Made by a program: the position numbers and the translations under genes. A model generated the notes under the pieces. The model was not told the DNA's origin and did no database searches. It worked only from the letters and a program-made list of their open reading frames with translations. Positions 18,060-26,916 of a stretch of 39,169 nt of DNA are shown here, piece after piece (within the stretch, counting starts at the first letter, position 1; every line of letters begins with the position of its first letter). The stretch is from Verrucomicrobiales bacterium (GTDB lineage: Bacteria; Verrucomicrobiota; Verrucomicrobiia; Verrucomicrobiales; DEV007). The DNA lies in assembly GCA_002726915.1 (NCBI GenBank), contig PBSY01000051.1:1-39169 (forward strand). The letters run 5' to 3'.

Positions 18060-19220
18060 TCACTCGATGACATTCTCAAACCAGACAATGTTGTTGCTGG
18101 TGTGACCCGCAACGAGAATATCGAGGTCTCCATCGAAATCCACGTCAATGAATCGAGTGTCGTAGGAGCCCTGGTCTTTGCCGACGATATGTTTGGTGAA
18201 GTTGCCTGTTCCATCGTTTTCATACCAGGCGGCCACACCGTCGGTTTCTTTGCCGCAGGCTACAGCATCGATGTCTCCGTCGTTGTCTAAATCTGCGAGG
18301 TCGAGAGAGTGGGGACTATCGAGATCGGAATCGATTTCTATCAAGTCGAAATGGGGGCCTTCGAACCAGAGAACTCCGTTGCCATGACCTCGAGTGGCGA
18401 AGTAATCGATGTTTCCATCTCCATTGAGATCAGCGGGCATGATATTAGTGGCGCCTACTTGATTATCGGCAAGAAGATGTTTTTTCCAAACCTTGGTGGG
18501 ATTCTCGGGTTGTTCCCACCAGGCAAACCACTCGCCGTTCGGGCTCTTTTCCCCTCCTTTTGCCGCACAACTGATGTCGGGGCGACCATCGCCATTCACG
18601 TCCCCGAATCCGGTGTAATGTGAACCACCTGGAGCGTCTCGGTCGGCAAAGACATGGCGAATCCATTCTGTAGCGGAGCTTGGATTCTCGGGAACTTCGA
18701 TCCAAGTGAGCGAATGAGGCAAAATGGTGCCGCGCTCGTCGCGACCCGAGTTGGCGATGAGGTCGACTTTGCCGTCCTGATTGACATCACCGGTGATGAG
18801 GCAATGGGTTCCGAGGATGACATCATCGACAAGGCGAAATTTCCACGGTTCGCCTGAGAATGGATCGTTGGGGCATTCGAGCCAGAAGACCGTATTATTG
18901 GAACCGATGAAGTCAGGGTCTCCGTCACCATCAACATCCATGAGGCAACTGTGGATGCATGCGGGACGCATTTTATTTCGTGACTGACCGTCACTGAAAG
19001 TATGGACAGAATATCGCTTCCAGTCTGGGCCTCGATAAAGAAAGACCTCTCCCTGAAGGGATGAGAGTATATCCATGTAACCGTCACCATCCCAATCGTG
19101 AGCGACGGCGGAATTAATCATACTAAGGATTGGTTTTTGAATGATGTGTTTCTTCCAATTGATTTCAGCCGCGGCAGACAACGGTAACAACAAAAGACCA
19201 ATTTTAAGTGAGTGGTTCAT
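18060..19220 (-). CDS. Secreted FG-GAP/VCBS seven-bladed propeller protein
   Basis: Exported 386-aa protein with an N-terminal signal peptide (MNHSLKIGLLLLPLSAAAEI). Seven calcium-binding-type repeats are seen in order: DWDGDGYMD, DVDGDGDPD, DVNQDGKVD, DVNGDGRPD, DLNGDGNID, DLDNDGDID and DVDFDGDLD. The number matches a complete seven-bladed FG-GAP beta-propeller, each blade with a DxDxDGxxD loop. VCBS/FG-GAP proteins are abundant in Verrucomicrobiota and Planctomycetota and are thought to bind ligands or surfaces; no enzyme motif is seen. A lectin-like or accessory role for the neighbouring sulfatases and beta-helix protein is possible by context only. It converges on the beta-helix gene with a 6-nt gap and no terminator between. 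Confidence 0.92.
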   Translation of the reverse strand: MNHSLKIGLLLLPLSAAAEINWKKHIIQKPILSMINSAVAHDWDGDGYMDILSSLQGEVFLYRGPDWKRYSVHTFSDGQSRNKMRPACIHSCLMDVDGDGDPDFIGSNNTVFWLECPNDPFSGEPWKFRLVDDVILGTHCLITGDVNQDGKVDLIANSGRDERGTILPHSLTWIEVPENPSSATEWIRHVFADRDAPGGSHYTGFGDVNGDGRPDISCAAKGGEKSPNGEWFAWWEQPENPTKVWKKHLLADNQVGATNIMPADLNGDGNIDYFATRGHGNGVLWFEGPHFDLIEIDSDLDSPHSLDLADLDNDGDIDAVACGKETDGVAAWYENDGTGNFTKHIVGKDQGSYDTRFIDVDFDGDLDILVAGHTSNNIVWFENVIE

Positions 19221-19522
19221 GATCGGCTAAGGTGTCGGATTTTAATATTTGAGCAGTCAAATCGGCAAGCAGGATTGAAGACTACCCTCGTGAGGAAGAT
19301 TTGCTATAGGAGTTAAATTTCAGCCACGAATTTGTGAGGCCACTGAGTAAAATTGTTTGGGAAAACTCAGAATAATTAAAATTCTTGCGTGGCGGCGGCG
19401 GTGGTTGCGCACGGACGATAAAACTGATACTCCTGCAGTTTTTTCGACAGCGCGATGGCAGGAGTAAAGAAGTGAAGTGTCCGCTTGGCGATTTGAGGTC
19501 AAACGACTATCAATGGAGCCGC
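19221..19522. other. Gene-free divergent region between the propeller and a sulfatase
   Basis: About 300 nt with no convincing coding frame. It holds two inverted repeats: CTGAGT (19343-19348) with ACTCAG (19365-19370), and TACTCCTGC (19428-19436) with GCAGGAGTA (19458-19466). A GGC/GGT-rich patch lies near 19390. It probably contains promoters for both divergent genes, but no confident -35/-10 pair was found. Confidence 0.5.
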
Positions 19523-21613
19523 ATGAAAAGTCCTTTAAATTTTTTCTTACTGCTGTTGGCAGTACCCTTACTTTTTTTTGAGCCGGGTTGGGGACAGCTC
19601 GCTATTCCGGGGAAGGTGATTTTCGAGGAGGACTTTGCTGAAGGCCCCTACCCTAAGGGGAAGAACACCCTACTGAAAGATAGTAGTTGGGTAGCGCGAA
19701 CCACATTTGGTGACTGGGTCAAAACGGATGATGGGATTGAAGGAACCATTAATGAGGAGGACGGCCACACTCCAGTCATCACTTTCACGCCACCAACTGA
19801 GTTAGGGGATCTCATTGTTGAACTGGAGTTCCGATTTTTAGATCGCGATAACGTAGGCAAGCAGTCCGTTCGGGTTGCGGTAGATAATCGGGAAGCCATC
19901 GAGAAGGGTCATATCTGTTCGGCTTGGGCCAATTGGGACAACGATTTTGTGCCGACCGGTCTGACCCTAGAGCATATCTACAAGGATGAAGTCTTTCCAA
20001 AGCCGGAGAAGAAGTGGCTTCAGTGGCGCGACAACCGAATCACAATAGGGAATAAGCCAGCCGGCTACGAAGCGGGCAAATGGTACACGCTTAGGCTCGA
20101 GATGATTGATGGCCGGGCTCTGACCACGGTTATTAATGAGCACGGCGACGCCGTGACTGTCTCCGGTGAATTGAGAGCCTTTGCGACGCCCAAGTCAAAG
20201 ATCTCTCTGACAACTGGAACCTCGCGCCATGAGTTGCGAGCCTTTCGCGTGATAGAGGCAGCAGCAAATGAAAACTGGACTGATGCGAAGACCGAACCAA
20301 CCAACGGGAAACGTCCAAACATCGTTCTTATTCTAGCCGATGATGTCGGGGTGGAAGCTTTCAACTGCTACGGTGGCGAAGACTACGAGACCCCGCGCAT
20401 TGACGAACTGGCGGCCACTGGGTTGAAGTTTACTCACGCCTACTCCCAACCGCTTTGCACACCGACCCGGGTGCAGATCATGACTGGCAAATACAATCAT
20501 CGCAACTGGACCTACTTCGGCATTCTCGATCCGAAGGAAAAGACGTTTGGCCATCGGATGCAGGCGGCGGGATACAAGACCTTCATTGCCGGGAAGTGGC
20601 AGCTGCAGAGCTACGATCCGCCGGACTGGCCCAACGCAGAACGGCGCCGTGGCACCGGGATGAAGGTAGCGGACGCAGGTTTTGATGAATACTCACTTTT
20701 CCACTCCTGGGATACGGAGGACAAGGGATCGCGTTATCCGGATCCAAAGATGGATAACAATGGCACTATTGAAACCTTTGAGGGGGAATATGGAGAAGAC
20801 ATCTGGGTCGATAAGATCGCGGATTTCATGGAGCGCAACAAGGATGGAGACGAGCCGATGTTTGTTTACTATCCCATGGCCCTGCCGCATTGGCCCTTCA
20901 ATCCCACGCCGGACTCCGAGGCCTGGAAAGACGCGTCCCGTCGTTACGAAGAGGACACCGCCTTTTTCCCTGACATGATGACCTACATGGACAAACTTGT
21001 AGGACAGCTTGTCGACAAACTGGAGGAGCAGGGGCTTCGGGAGGATACACTCGTCGTTTTCTACAGCGATAATGGAACCGATCGCCGCATCACTTCGACG
21101 ATGAATGGTGTCGAGATTCAGGGAGGAAAAGCCTATCCGATCCAATCAGGCGTTCGCGTTCCTCTCATTGCAAGTTGGCCGGGGACGATTGAGCCAGCCG
21201 TCTGCGAGGACCTAGTGGATGCTTCAGATTTTGTTCCCACGCTGGCGGACCTTGCTCGCCTCAAGGTTGAAGACTGGTGGGAAGCTGATGGGCAAAGCTT
21301 TGCCCATCAGCTGTTCGGAAGGGAGCACCCCAACCCTCGCGAAGCGATTTTTTGCTGGTATGACCCTCGTCCGGGTTGGGACAAAGAAAAATTCGACCGC
21401 TCAGTCTTTGCCCTCGATAAACGCTTCAAGCGTTACCGAGACGGTCGTCTCATGACAATTGATCCACTGATCCCAATTGAGGTGGAGACCACTGGCGATT
21501 TCAGCGATGAAGCCCGCGCAGCTGACGAGAAGCTCGGCTCGGTTATCGAGGAAATCATAAATAGTGGTGAGCCACCTCTCGTCGATGCTTATGGTGATCC
21601 CTTAAGTGAGTAA
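19523..21613 (+). CDS. Secreted sulfatase with N-terminal jelly-roll domain
   Basis: S1-family sulfatase of 696 aa from ATG 19523, chosen because GGAG lies five nt upstream and a signal peptide (MKSPLNFFLLLLAVPLLFF) follows. Residues about 30-265 form a concanavalin-like beta-sandwich of the DUF1080/LamG type, a likely carbohydrate-binding part. The sulfatase domain runs from about 280 (RPNIVLILADD). The nucleophile site CTPTR has C312, expected to be converted to formylglycine. PHWPF, SDNGT and GGKAYP supply the other conserved sites. The usual GKWHL motif is GKWQL, with Q360. The nearest relative here is the convergent neighbour sulfatase, and the two stop codons abut exactly. A T8 run at 19572-19579 encodes part of the signal peptide. 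The sulfated substrate is unknown. Confidence 0.92.
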   Translation: MKSPLNFFLLLLAVPLLFFEPGWGQLAIPGKVIFEEDFAEGPYPKGKNTLLKDSSWVARTTFGDWVKTDDGIEGTINEEDGHTPVITFTPPTELGDLIVELEFRFLDRDNVGKQSVRVAVDNREAIEKGHICSAWANWDNDFVPTGLTLEHIYKDEVFPKPEKKWLQWRDNRITIGNKPAGYEAGKWYTLRLEMIDGRALTTVINEHGDAVTVSGELRAFATPKSKISLTTGTSRHELRAFRVIEAAANENWTDAKTEPTNGKRPNIVLILADDVGVEAFNCYGGEDYETPRIDELAATGLKFTHAYSQPLCTPTRVQIMTGKYNHRNWTYFGILDPKEKTFGHRMQAAGYKTFIAGKWQLQSYDPPDWPNAERRRGTGMKVADAGFDEYSLFHSWDTEDKGSRYPDPKMDNNGTIETFEGEYGEDIWVDKIADFMERNKDGDEPMFVYYPMALPHWPFNPTPDSEAWKDASRRYEEDTAFFPDMMTYMDKLVGQLVDKLEEQGLREDTLVVFYSDNGTDRRITSTMNGVEIQGGKAYPIQSGVRVPLIASWPGTIEPAVCEDLVDASDFVPTLADLARLKVEDWWEADGQSFAHQLFGREHPNPREAIFCWYDPRPGWDKEKFDRSVFALDKRFKRYRDGRLMTIDPLIPIEVETTGDFSDEARAADEKLGSVIEEIINSGEPPLVDAYGDPLSE

Positions 21614-22987
21614 TCAGGGAGTATCTGCGGAGTTAGCTTTCTGCCCTGCTTTCCTGGGGGGGCGCGCAAAGTTCTCTCTCTTTGCGGTCTGGATAGGGTC
21701 AGCCTCATGGCTGATGGCTAGATGTTCTTTTAAGACCCTGCTCAACATGTTGACAACCTCTTTGTCGGAGCCTTTGAGATCGGAACTCTTGAGGGGATTT
21801 TTTTCTTTAAAATCGCTGGTCACATTGAAGATCTTGCCGTCACTGTAGACTTTGAATTTCTGGTCGCGAACGAGCTCTTTTGCCATGTTACGAATCCCAC
21901 GTGGAGAATACCAACAATAGATCCATTCACGAGTTGAAGATTCTCCACCTTTGATCTCGGAGGCAAAGCTGATGCCGTCGACACTCCATTCTTTCGGAAC
22001 CTCGATTCCAGCGACTTCGGCGATGGTGGGCAGCATATCAGAGAAATCAACTAGGCTTTGGCTGACTTCGCCTTTGGGAGTTTGTCCAGGCCAGTTTACG
22101 ATTAGCGGTACATGGGTTCCGTTGTCTTTAGTTTTTCCTTTACCACCGACATAGATACCGCCCTTGTAGTCAGTTTCCATTCCGGCATAAGTGCCGTTAT
22201 CACCCGTGAAGATGACCAGCGTGTTCTCGCGTAGGCCAAGTTTCTCTAGTTTGTCTACGATACGACCTACGACTTTATCGGTGTAGGGGACCATATCGGC
22301 GAACCATTCGTCGCGCCATTCCTTCTTGGGATACTCTCGGCTCTCAGTAGAATCCCATTCATCGGAATCAGGGGTAGGTTGGAAGGGATAGTGGGGCGGT
22401 ATCATTGGGTAGTAGACAAAGAACTCTTCGTCTTTATTCCGTTCCATAAAGTCACAGAGATAATCAGAGGCGATGTCGGGTCCGTATTCGCCCTTCGTGT
22501 AATTGATCTCTTCACCATTAATTTCGAAACCTGGGTTGGGAAAACGTGGAGGACGCCGCGTCAACTGCCAGAGGCAGTATTCGTCGAAGCCAAAATTGTT
22601 GGGCCCGGTAAAGCCACCCTCGAGCTGCCATTTGCCTGCGATGGCGGTCTTGTAGCCAGCTTTTTGGAAGAGATGACCAAAGGTATTAGCTTCGGGATCA
22701 AGCAAGCCGAATCGAACGTAGTTTCGGTTGTTGTATATACCGGTCATGATCTGGACGCGGCTGGGAGTGCAGATAGGCTGGGAGTGGCAGTGCTCAAATC
22801 GAATCCCAGTCGCAGCGAGTTCATCAAGGCGAGGCGTATCGTATTCCTCTCCCCCGTTGGAATGGACACATTCGTAGCCCATGTCGTCAGCCATGATGAG
22901 CACGACATTAGGGCGCTTTCCAGCAAGGGCGCCGGATACGATCGAGAGAACAGTAATGATAAGGCCCGTCAACCTGAGAGATTTCAT
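21614..22987 (-). CDS. Secreted sulfatase, paralogue of the convergent neighbour
   Basis: S1-family sulfatase, 457 aa, with a signal peptide (MKSLRLTGLIITVLSIVSGALA). Metal-binding D34/D35 (MADDMG), nucleophile C73 in CTPSR, GKWQL at 118-122 with Q121 in place of histidine, PPHYPF, GDNGT and GGKGKTK are all in order. It shares RVQIMTG...YN.RN...FG.LDP...TFGH and identical spacing (48 residues) between the nucleophile and Q121 with the jelly-roll sulfatase, so the two are clear paralogues; this one lacks the extra domain. It requires formylglycine maturation by an enzyme not present in the window. The stop codon directly abuts that of the neighbour. The substrate is unknown, presumably a sulfated glycan in the periplasm. 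Confidence 0.94.
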   Translation of the reverse strand: MKSLRLTGLIITVLSIVSGALAGKRPNVVLIMADDMGYECVHSNGGEEYDTPRLDELAATGIRFEHCHSQPICTPSRVQIMTGIYNNRNYVRFGLLDPEANTFGHLFQKAGYKTAIAGKWQLEGGFTGPNNFGFDEYCLWQLTRRPPRFPNPGFEINGEEINYTKGEYGPDIASDYLCDFMERNKDEEFFVYYPMIPPHYPFQPTPDSDEWDSTESREYPKKEWRDEWFADMVPYTDKVVGRIVDKLEKLGLRENTLVIFTGDNGTYAGMETDYKGGIYVGGKGKTKDNGTHVPLIVNWPGQTPKGEVSQSLVDFSDMLPTIAEVAGIEVPKEWSVDGISFASEIKGGESSTREWIYCWYSPRGIRNMAKELVRDQKFKVYSDGKIFNVTSDFKEKNPLKSSDLKGSDKEVVNMLSRVLKEHLAISHEADPIQTAKRENFARPPRKAGQKANSADTP

Positions 22988-23176
22988 ACGCTCAGCATCG
23001 TGCCACTCCGGTTTTCACACAGCAACGGCGTAATGCGGTATGGACGAATAAGGAGACCTGGTAGTCAGGATTCACTATGGTGTTCCAAATCTGAAATAGC
23101 GTCTATTTATGCTCGTCCCCCTAAATCTAGGGTGCATGAGGTCGGATCTTTCCTGGGTGTTTGTCCCTGATTTAAT

Positions 23177-24712
23177 TTACTTGGCGAGGCGAGGAGCGGA
23201 ATATCCCTGTTCACGAATCTGCTTAAGTAAGTTCTGCATTTCTGTCACCCGCTCCGGGTGTTCGGCAGCGAGATTATTTCGCTGACCGATGTCCTCAACA
23301 AGATTGAACAGCTCGGCTGGCTGATTATTATCTTCAGGGTAGCCGTGTTTCTCTTCCCAGTCTTTAAAGCGCCCGCTGCGATAGCCATCCTTAGCATCGA
23401 TCAGAACCCAGTCACCGTGACGGATGCCATATTGCCCTTCAAAGGTGTTGTGAATGTGTGTTGTGCGAACTGCATCGACCTCTCCTCGCAAAAGGGGTGC
23501 CAGATTGTGAGAGTCCTCAGCCTGATCATCAGGAAGCTCGTAACCAATGAGGTCAGCGATGGTGGCCATGATATCAATCTGTGACACGAGGGCGTCGGAA
23601 ACAACCCCAGTCTTGGCAACACCTGGCCACTTCACAATAAAGGGAACGTGGTGGCCTCCTTCATAAACATCACGCTTCAGTCCGCGGAAAGGATGGGCCG
23701 ACCAATGGTCGAATTTACTATCGCGAGCGTAGGCATACTTTTCCGGGCCGTTGTCGGCTGAGAATATTACAATAGTATTCTTGGCTTGGCCCGAGTCACT
23801 GAGAGCTTGGAGGAGTCTTCCGCAGGAGTCGTCAGTTTCCACGACGAAATCCCCGTAGGGACCAGCCTGTGATTTCCCGTCGAATTCGTCGTTAGGGATG
23901 ATCGGTGCGTGGGGAGATGGGTAAGCGAAATAGAGGAAGAAAGGATCGTCCGTTTTGGCCTGATCGTGAATATATTTAACCCCGCGCTCTGTCGTGACAG
24001 GAATGTTAGTGTAAGGATCCCACCCGCTGATCATAGGGCCCGAACGAAATTCCCAGCCACCTTCTTTAATTGTCTTGAACAGCGCGGTGTCCATGAGAAT
24101 GTCGGGTGCTTCGACAACTTTGTCATCTTCGATCCAGCAGTAAGGAGGAAAGTTGATCACTGTGTCTCCGAAATAGTGATCAAACCCGTGCGCGAGGGGG
24201 CCGTCTGGGATAGATTTTGACCAGTCAATGGCCTCAGGCCCCCAGGTTTTCTTTTTCCCGTCGTTCACCTTTACAGATCCGGGTTTCACCACGGCATCCC
24301 AGTTCCAGCCGAGGTGCCATTTACCAATCGCGGCAGTGTGGTAGCCCTTTTCTTTCAATATTTCCGGTAGGGTAAGGCGCTCAGCTTCAAAAGCGGATGC
24401 CCCAAAAGCATTCACAATGCCGTAAAACTTTCGCCAGTGATGGCGTCCTGTCAGGAGTGCGTAGCGGCTCGGAGGACAAATACCAGAGGAGGAGTGCCCA
24501 TCGGTAAAGCGGATTCCCTCGGCAGCGAGTTGATCGAGGTGAGGGGTTGGGATCTTGGATTCAGCATGGTAGGAGGTCAGATCACCAAAACCAAGATCGT
24601 CGGCATAGAGGATTAGAATATTGGGCCTGGACTTTTCAGCCTCGGCCGAAATAGGTATCAGGAAAGCGCTGGCGACGCCGAGAATGAAGGATGTAAAAAA
24701 AACTGGCTTCAT
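23177..24712 (-). CDS. Secreted arylsulfatase-type sulfatase
   Basis: S1-family sulfatase, 511 aa. A signal peptide at 1-25 is followed by RPNILILYADDLGFGDL with D38/D39. Nucleophile C79 lies in CPPSR, and GKWHLG at 130-135 keeps the usual lysine and histidine. PSPHAPI, ADNGPE and GGHHVPF complete the active site. The pattern is that of arylsulfatase A-like enzymes. It is the middle member of a same-strand run of three sulfatases (24786-26294, this one, 21614-22987), spaced 73 and 189 nt, so partial co-transcription is likely. FGly formation is needed. The substrate cannot be inferred more closely than a sulfate ester, probably on a polysaccharide. Confidence 0.95.
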   Translation of the reverse strand: MKPVFFTSFILGVASAFLIPISAEAEKSRPNILILYADDLGFGDLTSYHAESKIPTPHLDQLAAEGIRFTDGHSSSGICPPSRYALLTGRHHWRKFYGIVNAFGASAFEAERLTLPEILKEKGYHTAAIGKWHLGWNWDAVVKPGSVKVNDGKKKTWGPEAIDWSKSIPDGPLAHGFDHYFGDTVINFPPYCWIEDDKVVEAPDILMDTALFKTIKEGGWEFRSGPMISGWDPYTNIPVTTERGVKYIHDQAKTDDPFFLYFAYPSPHAPIIPNDEFDGKSQAGPYGDFVVETDDSCGRLLQALSDSGQAKNTIVIFSADNGPEKYAYARDSKFDHWSAHPFRGLKRDVYEGGHHVPFIVKWPGVAKTGVVSDALVSQIDIMATIADLIGYELPDDQAEDSHNLAPLLRGEVDAVRTTHIHNTFEGQYGIRHGDWVLIDAKDGYRSGRFKDWEEKHGYPEDNNQPAELFNLVEDIGQRNNLAAEHPERVTEMQNLLKQIREQGYSAPRLAK

Positions 24713-24785
24713 AGAATAGGGACTACAAGTGTTAATGAAACGAGGGACAAAGTTTTTTAAGTCTCTCGAAAACTGAGATTATCTT

Positions 24786-26294
24786 TCACTTTAGGGTTGG
24801 CTGACGCCCTCCGTCGATCGTTCCTCCGACAGGCAGTTCTTCAGGGGTGATACCCACTTCAGTAATTTGCTGCTGGAGTTCGGCTTCGAGTTTGGTGAGG
24901 ACGGCAGCTTTTTCAGGGTCGCTCGCAATATTGTGTCGCTGGTCTGGATCAGTCTGGCGATCGAAGAGTTCCGGCGGGTGCCCCTCGAGATGGATATAGG
25001 TGTAACGCTGGGTTCGAATTCCGTGATGTTTTGGTGTGCTCCAGTAGGCGTAGAATTGTGAGGTTCGCCAATCATCTATCGTTTCACCTTTGAGCAGGGA
25101 AACCATGCTCCGACCCTGCATCGACTCAGGGGTTTCAGCCTCGGCAAGGTCAAGAAGAGTCGGGGCGATGTCTACGTTGATACAGAGATCGTGATTCGTG
25201 CTGCCTGGTTTGATCATTTTCGGATATCGAATGAGAAAGGGCATGCGGATGGAAGTTTCAAGGGCGAGACGCTTGTCATAGAAGCCATGTTGGCCAAGCC
25301 AGTACCCTTGGTCTGAGGTGTAAATGACGATCGTGTTCTCTGTCAGCCCCTCATCGTCGAGGTAGTCGAGGACTCGCTTTAGGTTATCATCATTACCGGT
25401 AAGACAGCGGATGTACTTGTGGATCATATGCTGATAGGCGACACGAATTTTATCTTTGTCGCTGGTCGCATCGTGTTTCCACATCTGGTTAGGCGGCCCT
25501 TCATTGAGGTGACGAGTGTAATAGGTGCTTTCAGCTGGGCCTTTGCCGCTCTTCCCTTTGGAGTGAAGCATGTGGAACTTTGTAGACTGGAGAAAATTCT
25601 GCTTCAGATGAGAATCACTTTCACGAACGTTTTCATAGAGAGTGGAAGGTTCGGGAATGTCGACCTCAGCAAGCAATTCGTCATAACGATTGGCGTGACC
25701 ATACTCGTGATGAGGTGCCTTAAATTGAAGTGAAAGTAAGAACGGTTTGTCATTATCTCGCTCTTTGAGCCATTCCATCGCGATGTCCGTATAGACGTCG
25801 GTGGAATATCCTTCTCGTTTCCATTCTCCTTCAGTGCCGGTGAAGCTTGGGTTGAAATACCTTCCCTGGCCTTTCACGGTCATATGCTTTTCGTAGCCCT
25901 TGGGACTACTTTTGAGATGCCATTTACCTACTAGCCAGGTCTGGTAGCCGGCTTCTTTTAGTTGTTCGGGATATTGAGGGGAGTCATCATTGATGGCGCC
26001 ATTGAGTCCGAGAACGCCGTTTTTGTGACTATATTGTCCTGTCAGGATTGAGGCCCGACTTGGCGAGCAGATAGAATTATTGCAGATGAAATTATGGAAG
26101 ATCATCCCTTCATCAGCGAGCCGGTCGATGGCTGGGGTCAAGGCGTGGTCCTTGAGAAAGTCGTCGTAGGCTGAGATCGCTTCGAACGCATGGTCGTCCA
26201 CGAGGACAACGACCATATTGGGCTTCTCCTTACCGGATAGAAAACCGGAAAAAGCGAGAAGGCTAAGAAGACACAGGGTAAATTTGGCTTTCAT
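24786..26294 (-). CDS. Secreted sulfatase (heparan/glucosamine-sulfatase-like)
   Basis: S1-family sulfatase, 502 aa from ATG 26294; the frame is open to 26405, but the signal peptide MKAKFTLCLLSLLAFSGFLSG begins at this ATG. D33/D34 (LVDDHAF), C76 in CSPSR, GKWHL, APHHEY and TSDQGYWLGQHGFYDKR are the active-site elements. The SDQG...GQHG...DKR form is typical of the group that includes N-acetylglucosamine-6-sulfatase-like and related heparan or host-glycan sulfatases. That supports a glucosamine- or uronate-containing substrate only loosely. It lies 64 nt downstream of lemA and 73 nt upstream of the next sulfatase, all on the minus strand. No strong ribosome-binding site is seen. Confidence 0.94.
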   Translation of the reverse strand: MKAKFTLCLLSLLAFSGFLSGKEKPNMVVVLVDDHAFEAISAYDDFLKDHALTPAIDRLADEGMIFHNFICNNSICSPSRASILTGQYSHKNGVLGLNGAINDDSPQYPEQLKEAGYQTWLVGKWHLKSSPKGYEKHMTVKGQGRYFNPSFTGTEGEWKREGYSTDVYTDIAMEWLKERDNDKPFLLSLQFKAPHHEYGHANRYDELLAEVDIPEPSTLYENVRESDSHLKQNFLQSTKFHMLHSKGKSGKGPAESTYYTRHLNEGPPNQMWKHDATSDKDKIRVAYQHMIHKYIRCLTGNDDNLKRVLDYLDDEGLTENTIVIYTSDQGYWLGQHGFYDKRLALETSIRMPFLIRYPKMIKPGSTNHDLCINVDIAPTLLDLAEAETPESMQGRSMVSLLKGETIDDWRTSQFYAYWSTPKHHGIRTQRYTYIHLEGHPPELFDRQTDPDQRHNIASDPEKAAVLTKLEAELQQQITEVGITPEELPVGGTIDGGRQPTLK

Positions 26295-26358
26295 GTTAAG
26301 AGTCTGGCTGCACATAGCCGAACTTTTCACCTCAGGAAGTTTTGTTTCGTTCCGAGCG

Positions 26359-26916
26359 CTACAACTTGATTTCAACCGAGTCCCTTGCGCTTGGAGCAGC
26401 CTCAAAGAAGTCTTGCTGCTTAAACCCGAAAGCCGCGGCTAATAAATTAGAGGGGAATGTTTCTACCGCGTTATTGATTTCAAGAACGGCAGCGTTGTAA
26501 GCCCGTCTCGCGGCCGAGATCTGCTCCTCAATTTCCGTAAGGTTGCGTTGGAGGTTGAGGAAGTTCTCATTGGATCGGAGATCAGGATAATTTTCCGAGA
26601 GAGCAAAGAGACGTTGAACCCCTGAGCCAATCTGGGTTTCTGTTTGAAGTCGCTGTGATTCAGAGAGTTGCCCGCTTGCGGCTTGGTTTCTTGCTTCGAT
26701 GACGGCAGTAAAAGTTTCTTGTTCGTGGGAGGCGTAGGCTTTGACCGTCTCAACGAGGTTAGGGATGAGGTCGTGCCGCTTGCGGAGGTAGACGTCAATG
26801 CTGCTGAACGCATTTTTTACCATATTGCGCTTGGTGACGAGGCTGTTGTAGATGCCTGCAACAACGATGACGGCTAAGACAAGTATGCCGATAATAAAGA
26901 TGAGAGAGATTTCCAT
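26359..26916 (-). CDS. lemA: LemA family protein
   Basis: Small membrane-anchored helical-bundle protein of 185 aa. From ATG 26916 it opens with one hydrophobic helix (SLIFIIGILVLAVIVVAGIY) followed directly by the LemA signature: NSLVTKRNMVKNAFSSIDVYLRKRHDLIPNLV, then YASHE and NFLNLQRNLTEIEEQISAARRAYN. The protein ends FPSNLLAAAFGFKQQDFF, also conserved. Earlier starts up to 27084 would add about 56 unconserved residues before the membrane segment and are rejected. LemA proteins are widespread and poorly understood; roles in membrane or envelope homeostasis are suggested. No Htpx or TPM-domain partner, often linked to lemA, is adjacent. Confidence 0.96.
   Translation of the reverse strand: MEISLIFIIGILVLAVIVVAGIYNSLVTKRNMVKNAFSSIDVYLRKRHDLIPNLVETVKAYASHEQETFTAVIEARNQAASGQLSESQRLQTETQIGSGVQRLFALSENYPDLRSNENFLNLQRNLTEIEEQISAARRAYNAAVLEINNAVETFPSNLLAAAFGFKQQDFFEAAPSARDSVEIKL

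Noticed and set aside
22379..23170. 263-codon open frame antisense to a sulfatase and its upstream region
   Set aside because: It mirrors conserved sulfatase codons over most of its length, begins inside the gene and has no recognisable motif or ribosome-binding site.
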